Source of the DNA: Archangium lansingense | GTDB taxonomy: Bacteria; Myxococcota; Myxococcia; Myxococcales; Myxococcaceae | DNA: 64,000 nt | Assembly (NCBI RefSeq): GCF_026626635.1 | Contig: NZ_JAPNKA010000001.1 | Coordinates: 11,950,501-12,014,500 of the forward strand | Direction of reading: 5' to 3' | Shown: in pieces, positions 16,084 through 23,923 of the stretch | Layout: the number at the start of each line of letters is the position of its first letter | Numbering within the stretch: position 1 is the stretch's first letter | Made by a program: the position numbers and the translations under genes | The notes under the pieces: model-generated | What the model was told of the DNA's origin: nothing | Databases searched by the model: none | What the model saw: only the letters and a program-made list of their open reading frames with translations

Positions 16084-16905
16084 TCAGGGGGACGTATCCA
16101 CCGGGCGCCGGGTGGCCACGCGCTCGGCCCGCTCGCTCTCCAGGGCCCGCTCGGCACCGGCGGCGGTGATGGCCGCCGCGGGGCGATGCACCGTGCGGTA
16201 TACGGCCGCCGCCGTGGCCCCTCCCAGCAGGGGCGCCACGATGAACACCCAGAGTTGGCTCAACGCCCAGCCTCCCACGAACAGCGCAGGCCCCAGGCTG
16301 CGCGCTGGATTGACGGAGGTGTTGGTGATGGGAATGCCCACCAGGTGCACCAGCGTCAGCACCAGGCCAATCGCCACTCCGGCGAACCCCACGGGAGCGC
16401 GAGCGTCCGTGGAGCCCAGCACGGTCAGCACCAGGAAGAAGGTGAGCACCACCTCGGCCAGGAAGGCGGCGCCGATGCCATAGCCTTCTGGCGAGTGGTC
16501 CCCGAAGCCGTTGGCCGCCAGTCCCTGGGTGGCCGCCGAGTAGCCCTCCGGTCCACCCTTCGCCAGCAGCAACACCACGCCCGCGCCCACGATGGCTCCT
16601 ACACACTGGGCCACCACGTACCCCAGGGCATAGCGGCGCTCCAGCTTCCCGCTGAGGAGCAGGCCGAGCGTCACCGCGGGATTCAGGTGGCAGCCCGAGA
16701 TGGGGCCAATGGCATACACCATCGCTAGCACGGACAGCCCGAACGCGAAGGACACCCCGAGGAAGCCAATCTGCTCCCCCGCGAACACGGCAGCACCCAC
16801 GCCTCCGACCAGCAGGGTAAACGTGCCGACGAGCTCCGCCCCGTAGCGCCGCATCGCCTCCGTTCCACCGGAGGGAGCAACGGACTTCACCTCGACCTTG
16901 TCCAT
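16084..16905 (-). CDS. Aquaporin (AqpZ-like)
   Basis: 273 residues from the ATG at 16905 (GTGAGG upstream; an earlier start at 16965 has no good site). Six membrane helices carry the two pore loops 'GCHLNPAVTLG' and 'NTSVNPARSLGPAL', both intact NPA motifs. The narrow aromatic/Arg filter is suggested by the Arg after the second NPA and the Ile/Thr pattern typical of water-specific AqpZ. The last 35 residues are a charged cytoplasmic tail not usual in AqpZ. It mediates rapid water flux across the inner membrane. It converges with the formylglycine-generating enzyme gene, ending 21 bases from it, and is probably its own transcription unit. Confidence 0.93.
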   Translation of the reverse strand: MDKVEVKSVAPSGGTEAMRRYGAELVGTFTLLVGGVGAAVFAGEQIGFLGVSFAFGLSVLAMVYAIGPISGCHLNPAVTLGLLLSGKLERRYALGYVVAQCVGAIVGAGVVLLLAKGGPEGYSAATQGLAANGFGDHSPEGYGIGAAFLAEVVLTFFLVLTVLGSTDARAPVGFAGVAIGLVLTLVHLVGIPITNTSVNPARSLGPALFVGGWALSQLWVFIVAPLLGGATAAAVYRTVHRPAAAITAAGAERALESERAERVATRRPVDTSP

Positions 16906-17096
16906 GGCCAGCCTCACCCGGCAGGAGCCCGGAACCCGCTCCGGTTCCCACCCAACGGGTTTCACGGGTCACGCTGTGCACGGTGCCTCACGAAGCAATC
17001 ACTCCGGCCATGCACTCGTCCGTCTCCGCTGGGCCCACGCTGACAGGGCAACCCCTCGACATGGCGGTCTCCCGCTCGGTGCCCGCTCTCGAGTGA

Positions 17097-17127
17097 ATAT
17101 CCCCTCTCCCTTCGGGAGAGGGGATAT
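17097..17127. terminator. Perfect 14-bp hairpin (CCCTCTCCC/GGGAGAGGG type)
   Basis: A perfect 14-bp stem with a TTC loop between the aquaporin start and the SulP remnant. Its core is shared with the hairpins at 31309-31329 and 48026-48046, so it belongs to a dispersed palindromic repeat family rather than being a simple gene terminator. Confidence 0.6.
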
Positions 17128-17195
17128 GGCCGCGGGCACTCCATCACGGACCCACCTGAAAAGGATTCATGCACCGCAGGGGGAGACGGAGAAGC

Positions 17196-17450
17196 ACTGG
17201 CCGGTGCTCCCGCCTCGGCGAGGTGCCGCACGTTGGCGAAGAAGAGCGGCGCGTCGAAGCGGTAGATGATGAGGCCGGGCACAGTCTCGGCTCCCTCGTG
17301 CCGCTCGATGTCATGGTAGCCGGGGACGCCCTCACGCTCGCCGAGCACCGCATCGTGAGGATGAGCGGCGCGGCGGATGAGGTCTCCCAGCGCCAGCACG
17401 ACGGCGATGAGGATGCATGGCACGGCCCTCCGAGTCGCGGTGGCCCTCAG
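17196..17450 (-). pseudogene. SulP sulfate permease fragment
   Basis: About 85 codons read 'ILIAVVLALGDLIRRAAHPH', then 'DAVLGEREGVPGYHDIERH' and 'VPGLIIYRFDAPLFFANVRHL'. This is the last membrane helix and the beginning of the STAS domain of a SulP transporter. It has neither the ten or so preceding helices nor the rest of STAS; the frame breaks into unrelated sequence at both ends. It differs from the SulP end at 1-515 in the shared 'FFAN' region, so it is a remnant of a different permease. It lies with other decayed pieces at this edge of the sulfatase region. Confidence 0.75.
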
Positions 17451-17470
17451 AGGGATTCCGGGCCGGGGCC

Positions 17471-17809
17471 TCACGGCGTCGACGGGACGTACACGAGGTT
17501 GGGGCCGTCGTAGGTTGGCCGGTAATAGGTGCTCCCGCACCTCTGGTACGCGACGCCCGCGGTGACGACCTCGACGCATCCAGCGGGCAGCGTGGACAAC
17601 ACCGCGGCCGTCGTTGCTACCGCGGCCGTCGTGCCCACCACGGCCGTCGCGGCGGCGACACCCGCTCCCGCGTAGACCGCTCGGCGCGTGGTGCGGCGGG
17701 CCACACCCGCGTAGCTCATGGGCGTCAGGGGCCTGCCAATCACCGCCAGGGCCTCACTGGAGGCGAACAAGAACACGAGAGAAAGTGCGGAGAGGTGGAT
17801 GCGTTTCAT
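17471..17809 (-). CDS. Small secreted protein of unknown function
   Basis: 112 residues. A signal peptide ('LSALSLVFLFASSEALA') is followed by an Ala/Thr/Val-rich middle with a possible membrane-inserting segment (about residues 45-75). The C-terminal motif 'VTAGVAYQRCGSTYYRPTY' is of a type often seen in small periplasmic proteins ending in a beta hairpin. Its ATG overlaps the stop of the DUF2092 gene by four bases (ATGA), so the two form a coupled unit. No enzymatic residues are visible. Confidence 0.7.
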   Translation of the reverse strand: MKRIHLSALSLVFLFASSEALAVIGRPLTPMSYAGVARRTTRRAVYAGAGVAAATAVVGTTAAVATTAAVLSTLPAGCVEVVTAGVAYQRCGSTYYRPTYDGPNLVYVPSTP

Positions 17810-18633
17810 TTCTTGTCTCCTTTCGTCTCCGGGCTGGCCTTGGACCTGTCGGCGAAGTCGATGCGCTTGTCATTGCCGCGCGGAGTGAAGCGGAACACCT
17901 CTTCACCGAGCCTGGGCGAGAGGTTCCACTGCGAGAACTCGACCGTGAACTCGGGCGAGCCCTGGACCTTCTTCGAGGTGATCACGAACTTGCACGGCAC
18001 CGGCTTGGGCCCGTCCTGGATCCAGATCTGCCAGTCGGTCTCGTTTCCGCGAAACGCCAGGTGTTCGCAGGAGACGCCGCGGATGCTGCTCGGTCCCAGG
18101 TAGGTCGCCGAAACGACGTCCTCCATCAGGATCTCGAAGGGCTTGCTGTAGAGCAGATCCGCCGCGGGCGCCTCGATACCCAGCTTCTCGCGCGCCGCGT
18201 CGATCGCCTCGTCGAGGTTGCCCGGGGCATCAGCGGTCGCGTAGTAGTGTTTGTTCCTCCCGTACAAGGTGAAGGTGCGTCCGTCGTAATAGAACTCCGC
18301 GTCGGTCTTCTCTCCGTGCCGGTCGCTCCTGAGCTTGTCGGGCCGCTTGACGCGGACGTCGCTCGAGTAGTCGTACTCCACCTTCTCTCCCGACTGGAGC
18401 ACGACTTCGATCGAGCCATCCGTCTGGACGCTGAACTGCCGTTGGTTGGCGAGGAAGTCGCTCATCTTCTCGAGCAGCGCGCGGGCCTTGGGCTCGACGG
18501 CGGGCTTCTTGTCGCTGTCTTTCTCCGGGGGTTCTGCCCGCGCGGTTCCGCCAGCGAACGCGGCGAGCATCGCGATCGACCCGACCCACCGCCTCAGGAA
18601 TGTGGCGGTTCCAAGATGCCGTCCCCGTGTCAT
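17806..18633 (-). CDS. DUF2092 family periplasmic protein
   Basis: 275 residues from the ATG at 18633; a start 4 codons earlier is also possible. A signal peptide ends near 'AFAGGTARAE'. The rest matches DUF2092, which has a LolA/LolB-like half-barrel expected to bind a hydrophobic ligand: 'KMSDFLANQRQFSVQTDGSI', 'GEKVEYDYSSDVRVKRPDKL', 'FYYDGRTFTLYGRNKHYY', 'CEHLAFRGNETDWQIWIQDG' and 'FRFTPRGNDKRIDF'. It overlaps the next gene by ATGA. DUF2092 genes often travel with sulfatase or DUF1254 genes, which fits this place next to the sulfatase remnant. Confidence 0.82.
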   Translation of the reverse strand: MTRGRHLGTATFLRRWVGSIAMLAAFAGGTARAEPPEKDSDKKPAVEPKARALLEKMSDFLANQRQFSVQTDGSIEVVLQSGEKVEYDYSSDVRVKRPDKLRSDRHGEKTDAEFYYDGRTFTLYGRNKHYYATADAPGNLDEAIDAAREKLGIEAPAADLLYSKPFEILMEDVVSATYLGPSSIRGVSCEHLAFRGNETDWQIWIQDGPKPVPCKFVITSKKVQGSPEFTVEFSQWNLSPRLGEEVFRFTPRGNDKRIDFADRSKASPETKGDKK

Positions 18634-18812
18634 TACATCCCCCATTCTTCGCCCCCGGCCGCAATCCATCGCGTCCCAGGTGGATCAGACCGTGGAGCTG
18701 CGAGTTGTTGAGAATCTGATGAGCAGCTCCTGGAGATTCAACCCGCGGCACCTGGATGCCATCCGAGCCCTCTTCGAACCGCTCGCTGGACCCCGTCATG
18801 ACAAGAGAAGCA
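18634..18812. other. Unassigned junction sequence
   Basis: About 180 bases between the DUF2092 start and the end of the sulfatase homology. A plus-strand frame contains 'VDQTVELRVVENLMSSSWRF', which looks protein-like but has no start, ribosome site or recognised family. It may be a second gene fragment at the breakpoint. Confidence 0.3.
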
Positions 18813-19265
18813 CTCCTCATCCACCGTCTCCATCCGCTTCTTCGTGAGGGGGCCGGTGTCCTCGAGCTTCTGCGTGCCGTCAGAATTGGCCCAGCAATGC
18901 AGCACACCGCGCGGCCCGAAGCGTTTCCGGAAACGGGGGTCCTTGGGATAGTCCGGGTGCTCGGGCTCCTCCTCGGCGTTGAGGTGATAGAGGTTGCCGA
19001 AGAACTCGTCGAAGCCGTGGTGGGTCGGCAGGAACTCGTCGCGGTCGCCGAGGTGGTTCTTGCCGAACTGGCCGGTGATGAAGGCGGCACGCCCCGCCGT
19101 GCAGCTCTGCTGCCCATACCAATCGGTGAACCGTGCACCCTCGTTGGCGATGCGGTCGATGTTCGGCGTGCGGTAACCCATCGCTCCCTGGTGGTAGCAA
19201 CTGGGATTGAACCAGCCGATGTCGTCCCCCTAGATGATGAGGATGTTCGGTTTCTTGTCCGCCAT
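18813..19265 (-). pseudogene. Decayed third sulfatase
   Basis: It begins with a good ribosome site (GGAGG, 5 bases) and ATG and reads 'MADKKPNILII', then an amber TAG at 19230-19232 where the intact relatives have Trp or Phe before 'GDDIG'. TGG to TAG is a single change. Reading continues in frame through 'SCTAGRAAFITG', with the signature Cys still present, and then jumps directly to 'QFGKNHLGD', losing about 45 residues present in both intact copies. It ends after 'LTKKRMETVDEE' in foreign sequence, without the C-terminal two thirds. Three independent lesions make it non-functional. Confidence 0.88.
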
Positions 19266-19491
19266 GTTCCCTCCAGCGCGCCTCACGGCAATCCACGGCT
19301 CCCCACGACGTGGATTCTCACGAGAACGTTGAGCGCAGGGACGACGGACGCAACCGACCAGCAAGCGTCCTCGGCCTGGGCGCCGTGCGGGCGCCTGGCA
19401 GTCAGGGCTTCAACGCTGCCACCGGCCTCCGGCAGCTACCGGGCGCGCCTGCCTGCCAGGAACCTGCTCGCCGCGAAGAACACCCCTTCCC
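19266..19491. other. Intergenic stretch between sulfatase remnant and cyclase
   Basis: About 225 bases with no supportable gene. It marks the change from the decayed sulfatase region to the signalling genes. Nothing else is recognised. Confidence 0.4.
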
Positions 19492-20727
19492 TCACCCCGT
19501 GGCACGAAGCGTCCTGGCAGCCGGGGCGTAGGTAGCCACCGGCTCCTTCTTGCCCGTCACCGGCAGCGGGGCCGCCGCCTCGAAGTGGAACTCGCCACCG
19601 CAGCGCGACAGGGTGGCCTCGGACACGAGCATGGGCACGCCCACCTTCTTGGTCAGCCCCTCGATGCGGCTGGCCAGGTTCACCGCGTCCCCAATCACCG
19701 TGTACTCGCGCCGCTGCTCGGGCCCCACGTCTCCCACGACGACCCGGCCCGTATGGATGCCGATGCCGATGTTCAGCGACTCCTCGCCCCGGGCACGGCG
19801 CTCGGCATTGAGCGTCTCCAGCGCATCCAGCATCGCCAGTCCGCATGCCACCGCTGCCTGCGGGTGCCCGGGCAGCTCCAGCGGCGCCCCGAAGTACGCC
19901 AGAATCCCGTCGCCAATGAACTTGTCCAGCGTGCCCCCGTGGCGGAACACCACCTCCACCATGCGCGCCAGGTACTCGTTGAGCAGCCGCACCACCTGCG
20001 GGCTCTCCATGCGCTCGGCCATGGCGGTGAAGCCGCGAATGTCGGCGAACAGCAGCGTCACCTCGCGGTGCTCCCCCGTGGACTCGTTGGTGCCGCGCTC
20101 GGCGATGCGGCGGGCCACCTCGGGCGAGAAGTAGCGGCCCAGGCGGGTGCGCCGGACCTGCTCACGGGTCACTTCGCGGACGAGCCCGCGGACCTGGCGG
20201 CTGGCCAGCGAGGAGACGGCCGCGACGATGAGCAACACCAGGACCACCCCCGAGGCCCGGTTCGCCGACATGAAGCCCAGGCGGGACATCAGCACCAGTT
20301 GCAGGACGATGGCGAGCGCGGTGGCGGCGCCCACGCTCCTGAGTGAGTCGCTCAGCATGGAGATGCCCGTCACGAGACAGCCGGCGATGCAGGCCGTCAG
20401 CCCGACCGCGAGCGCACTGTCCAGCGAGGAGTCCAGCCCCAGGAACTGGATGAAGTAGAAGAGGGGCATGTCCACCAGCAGGAGGCTGAGCCCTGGCCGC
20501 CAGAGCAGGCCCGGGAGGAACCGGCTCCCCAGCCAGAGACCCACCGCGAGCAGCAGGTAGGCGACCACCGCCGTCAGGGGCACGCTCCAGTGGAACAGCC
20601 AGGCGACGAGCAACCAGGCCAGGGCTACCTGGACACGCAGGAGGTTCGTCCAGCGCCCTACCCTGGCGCGCTGCACCTCGAACCGCTGCTGGATGAGGTC
20701 GTCGAGGTTGGAAGGATCCGGGGACAC
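19492..20727 (-). CDS. Membrane class III adenylate cyclase 1
   Basis: 411 residues from a GTG; no clear ribosome site. Five or six membrane helices fill about residues 25-190. A short linker 'RTRLGRYFSPEVARRI' leads to the class III cyclase domain: 'LLFADIRGFTAM' (first metal Asp), 'DKFIGDGILAYFG' (second metal Asp and the ATP-selecting Lys) and 'YTVIGDAVNLASRIEGL' (adenine-selecting Asp and the transition-state Asn/Arg). It should make cAMP in response to a membrane or envelope cue. A close paralogue lies directly upstream (20790-22028). Confidence 0.9.
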   Translation of the reverse strand: MSPDPSNLDDLIQQRFEVQRARVGRWTNLLRVQVALAWLLVAWLFHWSVPLTAVVAYLLLAVGLWLGSRFLPGLLWRPGLSLLLVDMPLFYFIQFLGLDSSLDSALAVGLTACIAGCLVTGISMLSDSLRSVGAATALAIVLQLVLMSRLGFMSANRASGVVLVLLIVAAVSSLASRQVRGLVREVTREQVRRTRLGRYFSPEVARRIAERGTNESTGEHREVTLLFADIRGFTAMAERMESPQVVRLLNEYLARMVEVVFRHGGTLDKFIGDGILAYFGAPLELPGHPQAAVACGLAMLDALETLNAERRARGEESLNIGIGIHTGRVVVGDVGPEQRREYTVIGDAVNLASRIEGLTKKVGVPMLVSEATLSRCGGEFHFEAAAPLPVTGKKEPVATYAPAARTLRATG

Positions 20728-20789
20728 GGGAGAGGTAGGCTAAACCACTCTCCGTGCTGCCGCCACGAACTCCGGGAGAACCCCCGCCC

Positions 20790-22028
20790 CTACCCCGCGG
20801 CGCGAAGCGGCTTGCGCGACGGGACGAAGGTGGCCACCGGCTCGCTCTTGCCCGCCACCGGAAGCGGGGCCGCGGCCTCGAAATGGAACTCGTCGCCGCA
20901 CCGCACGCGCGTGGCTTCGGACACGAGCAGGGACACGCCCACCTTCTTGGTCAGCCCCTCGATGCGGCTGGCCAGGTTCACCGCGTCCCCAATCACCGTG
21001 TACTCGCGCCGCTGCTGGGGCCCCACGTCCCCCACGACGACGCTGCCCGTGTGGAGGCCAATGCCGATGTTCAGGGGCTCCTCGCCCCGGGCACGGCGCT
21101 CGGCGTTGAGCGTCTCCAGCGCGTCCAGCATCGCCAGCCCGCACGACACCGCCGCCTGCGGGTGTCCCGACAGATCCAGCGGCGCCCCGAAGTACGCCAG
21201 AATCCCGTCCCCGATGAACTTGTCCAGCGTGCCCCCGTGGCGGAACACCACCTCCACCATGCGCGCCAGATACTCGTTGAGCAGCCGCACCACCTGCGGG
21301 CTCTCCATCCGCTCGGACATGGAGGTGAAGCCGCGAATATCGGCGAACAGCAGCGTCACCTCACGGTGCTCGCCCTGCGCGCCGTCAGAGCTGGCGCCGG
21401 CCTCGAGGATGCGGCGAGCCACCTCGGGGGAGAAGTAGCGACCCAGGCGCGTGCGGTGCGTCTGCTCCTGGGACACCTCGAGAACCAGCTTGTGCATCTG
21501 CCGGCGGGTGTACTCCGCCGCCACTGCCGCCATGACGAGCACCAGGGCCACGCCCGGCAGGTTGTCCGCCACGCCCCGGCCGGTCCGCTGCACCAGCGCC
21601 GTCTCCAGGCCAATGCCCAGCAGGGTGCCCAGGGCCAACATCACGCGCGAGCCCCCCAGCAGCGCCGTCATCATCACCAGGATGATGTAGATGCCCACCG
21701 AGATGCCGGCGATGACCTCGCCATTGGACGAGAGCGCCACCGCCGGGGCCTGGATGACGAAGACGGCGGGCATGTCCAGCAGCGGCACGGCGAGGTCCGG
21801 CCTGCGGCGGAGCAACGGGACGAAGCGGCCGCCCGCCCACAAGGCCGCCGCGAGCAGCACGTAGGCGGCCACGCTCGCCAGGGGCACGGCCCAGTCGAAA
21901 ACCCAGGCACAGGCGAGCCAGCCCAGGGCGCCCAGCGCGCGGAAGCGGTACACCCAGCGCCCCATCCGCACGCGCTGTGCGTCGAGCCTCTGGCGAAGAA
22001 TGTCGTCGAGAACGGACTCGGTCACCAC
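20790..22028 (-). CDS. Membrane class III adenylate cyclase 2
   Basis: 412 residues from a GTG with no clear ribosome site. It has the same architecture as the downstream neighbour: a multi-helix N-terminal membrane part, 'RTRLGRYFSPEVARRI' linker, and a cyclase domain with 'LLFADIRGFTSM', 'DKFIGDGILAYFG' and 'YTVIGDAVNLASRIEGL'. All catalytic residues are intact. Over the cyclase domain the two genes are nearly identical at DNA level, while the membrane parts have diverged. They therefore probably sense different inputs and share one output. Only about 60 bases separate the genes, so cotranscription is likely. Confidence 0.9.
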   Translation of the reverse strand: MVTESVLDDILRQRLDAQRVRMGRWVYRFRALGALGWLACAWVFDWAVPLASVAAYVLLAAALWAGGRFVPLLRRRPDLAVPLLDMPAVFVIQAPAVALSSNGEVIAGISVGIYIILVMMTALLGGSRVMLALGTLLGIGLETALVQRTGRGVADNLPGVALVLVMAAVAAEYTRRQMHKLVLEVSQEQTHRTRLGRYFSPEVARRILEAGASSDGAQGEHREVTLLFADIRGFTSMSERMESPQVVRLLNEYLARMVEVVFRHGGTLDKFIGDGILAYFGAPLDLSGHPQAAVSCGLAMLDALETLNAERRARGEEPLNIGIGLHTGSVVVGDVGPQQRREYTVIGDAVNLASRIEGLTKKVGVSLLVSEATRVRCGDEFHFEAAAPLPVAGKSEPVATFVPSRKPLRAAG

Positions 22029-22100
22029 GGAGCAGGAAGGCTAGTCCAGCGCCCGCGCGTTCTCCAGAGAGGGGCGGGGCAGGCTATGGTTGGAGGTACA

Positions 22101-22634
22101 ATGGCGAGCTTCGGTCACGTGGCAATAGGCATGGCACTCGGGCGGCTGGGCGCAGGCGAGGCGTCCCCGGGACGCACCGGCGCCTGGATGGTGGGGATGT
22201 CCGCACTGGCCATGCTGCCAGACGCGGACGTCATCGCCTTCGCGCTGCGGATTCCCTACGCGGCCACGTGGGGGCACCGGGGTGCCTCGCACTCGCTCTT
22301 CCTCGCGGCGGTGGTGGCGCTGGCGGTGGCGGCCGGGACGCGCCTGGCACGGGGGCCGGCCGTGAAGGCGGGGCTGCTCACCCTCGTCGCCATGGGGAGC
22401 CACGGCGTGCTGGACGCGATGACCACGGGAGGCCTGGGCGCGGCGCTCCTCTGGCCCGCCGACAACGTCCGCTACTTCCTGCCGCTGCGCCCCATCCCCG
22501 TGGCCCCCATCGGTGCGGGCATGCTCTCCGCTCGCGGCCTGTATGTCGTCACCGTGGAGCTGCTCCTCTTCCTGCCCTTCTGGGCCTACGCAATCTGGCC
22601 GCGTCGAAGGGCCGTCCGGACGGTGGAGGGATGA
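22101..22634 (+). CDS. YdjM-like membrane-bound metal-dependent hydrolase (DUF457)
   Basis: 177 residues; the ATG at 22101 is used because GGAGG lies 5 bases upstream, though an ATG 15 bases earlier is in frame. Membrane helices alternate with the conserved polar motifs of the YdjM/DUF457 family: 'HVAIGMALG', 'LPDADVIAF', 'WGHRGASHSLF' and 'GSHGVLDAMTTGG'. The His and Asp residues are expected to bind metal at the membrane face. The substrate is unknown; lipid or phosphoester hydrolysis is assumed for the family. It is followed after 4 bases by thpR, so they form an operon. Confidence 0.85.
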   Translation: MASFGHVAIGMALGRLGAGEASPGRTGAWMVGMSALAMLPDADVIAFALRIPYAATWGHRGASHSLFLAAVVALAVAAGTRLARGPAVKAGLLTLVAMGSHGVLDAMTTGGLGAALLWPADNVRYFLPLRPIPVAPIGAGMLSARGLYVVTVELLLFLPFWAYAIWPRRRAVRTVEG

Positions 22635-22638
22635 CACC

Positions 22639-23187
22639 ATGCGCCTCTTCGTCGCCGTCACACTCGGACAAGGCGTCGAGTCCCAGGCCTCAGCAGCCCT
22701 CCCGCGCATCAAGGCCCTGGCGCCCCATGCGCGCTGGGTGCCCACGACCAACTTGCACCTCACCCTGAACTTCCTCGGGCAGGTGGAGGCGGAGCGGCTG
22801 CCCGCGGTGAAGGAGGTGCTCACGCGCGTGGGCCCGGCGCATGCCCCGCTGGTGCTCACCATCCAGGGCGGAGGTAGCTTCGGCTCGCCAGCACACCCGC
22901 GGGTGCTCTGGGCCGGCGTGGGCGGGAACACGAAGGCCCTGGGGGCGTTGCAGGCGGACGTGGCGGAGGGGCTGAAGCCGCTGGGTTTCGAGCCCGAGCA
23001 CCGCGAGTACGCCGCGCACCTCACGTTGGCACGAGCCAAGGTGCCCCGCGGAGACCGGCAGTTGTCTGAGTGCGTGCGTGCGCTCCAGGGCGAGAAGTGG
23101 GGCGAGGCCCGGGTGGACCGGCTCGTCCTCTTCGAGAGCCTGGGCGGTAAGTACCACCCCCGTGCCGAAGTCCCCCTGAGCAAGTAA
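22639..23187 (+). CDS. thpR: RNA 2',3'-cyclic phosphodiesterase
   Basis: 182 residues. It has the LigT/ThpR 2H-phosphoesterase layout: 'MRLFVAVTLGQGVESQ' start, first catalytic motif 'LHLTLNFLG' (near residues 43-51) and second 'AHLTLARAKV' (near residues 128-137). Each supplies the His-x-Thr pair that opens 2',3'-cyclic phosphates to 2'-phosphates on RNA ends. The length is normal for the family. It starts 4 bases after the YdjM-like gene. Cytoplasmic; a role in RNA repair or tRNA fragment processing is assumed from the family. Confidence 0.92.
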   Translation: MRLFVAVTLGQGVESQASAALPRIKALAPHARWVPTTNLHLTLNFLGQVEAERLPAVKEVLTRVGPAHAPLVLTIQGGGSFGSPAHPRVLWAGVGGNTKALGALQADVAEGLKPLGFEPEHREYAAHLTLARAKVPRGDRQLSECVRALQGEKWGEARVDRLVLFESLGGKYHPRAEVPLSK

Positions 23188-23273
23188 CACCCTCTCCCAC
23201 AGCGCTCCTGGCATCCACCCTGCATTGGAAGACGGCGAGGCGCGGGGATCGCGCCCGAAAGGACCGGGTTTCC

Positions 23274-23894
23274 ATGCGTTGGCTGAAGCTCTCGCTGCTG
23301 TCGCTGTCGCTCCTGGCCCACACCGCGGCCGCCGAGCCACAACCCCTGGTGGGGAAGCTGCAAACGGGAGATCTCGTCTTCCACACCTCGCGCTCGCAGC
23401 AATCGGCGCCCATCCAGGCGGCAACGAACAGCCCCCTGTCACATGTGGGGCTGGTGGAGGTGACGCCCGCGGGGGTGTTCGTGGTGGAGGCGGTGCAGCC
23501 GGTGAAGCGGACTCCCTTCGCGAAGTGGAAGGCGCGCGGGTTGAATGGCCGCATCCTGGTGCTGCGTCCCGAGCAGCTCTCGGAGGAGCAGCGGGTGGCG
23601 GCGGTGCAGGAGGCGAAGCGGCACCTGGGCAAGCCGTACGATCTGCGCTTCGGCTGGGATGACAAGGCCATGTACTGCTCGGAGCTGGCGCGGAAGGCGT
23701 ACTCGGCCGCCGCGGGCGTGGACTACGGGAAGATGGAGCGCCTGGGCACACTGAACGTGAAGAAGCTGGGGCCCGCGCTGCAGCAGCGCTACGGCGGGAA
23801 CATTCCCCTGAACCTGGAGCTCATCACCCCGGCGAGCCTCGCCGCGGACGAGCGCCTCACGGTGGTGCATACAGACTTCCCCGGAGTCCGCTGA
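23274..23894 (+). CDS. YiiX-like permuted NlpC/P60 cysteine hydrolase
   Basis: 206 residues with a signal peptide ending at 'AHTAAAEP'. Motifs of the permuted papain-like (YiiX/YebB) family are clear: 'LQTGDLVFHTS', 'SPLSHVGLVEV' with the catalytic His, and 'DKAMYCSELARKAY' with the catalytic Cys. Such enzymes act on amide or ester bonds in cell-wall or lipid substrates in the periplasm; the substrate here is unknown. The gene is probably transcribed alone. It is 86 bases after thpR and 29 bases before the MopE-type lipoprotein gene, with which it may be cotranscribed. Confidence 0.88.
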   Translation: MRWLKLSLLSLSLLAHTAAAEPQPLVGKLQTGDLVFHTSRSQQSAPIQAATNSPLSHVGLVEVTPAGVFVVEAVQPVKRTPFAKWKARGLNGRILVLRPEQLSEEQRVAAVQEAKRHLGKPYDLRFGWDDKAMYCSELARKAYSAAAGVDYGKMERLGTLNVKKLGPALQQRYGGNIPLNLELITPASLAADERLTVVHTDFPGVR

Positions 23895-23923
23895 ACGCCC
23901 GAATGGAGGCATAATAGGAGGCC

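Noticed and set aside
17010..17096. 28-codon plus-strand frame near the aquaporin start
   Set aside because: No ribosome site and no protein-like feature; it lies in a degraded stretch next to the SulP remnant.
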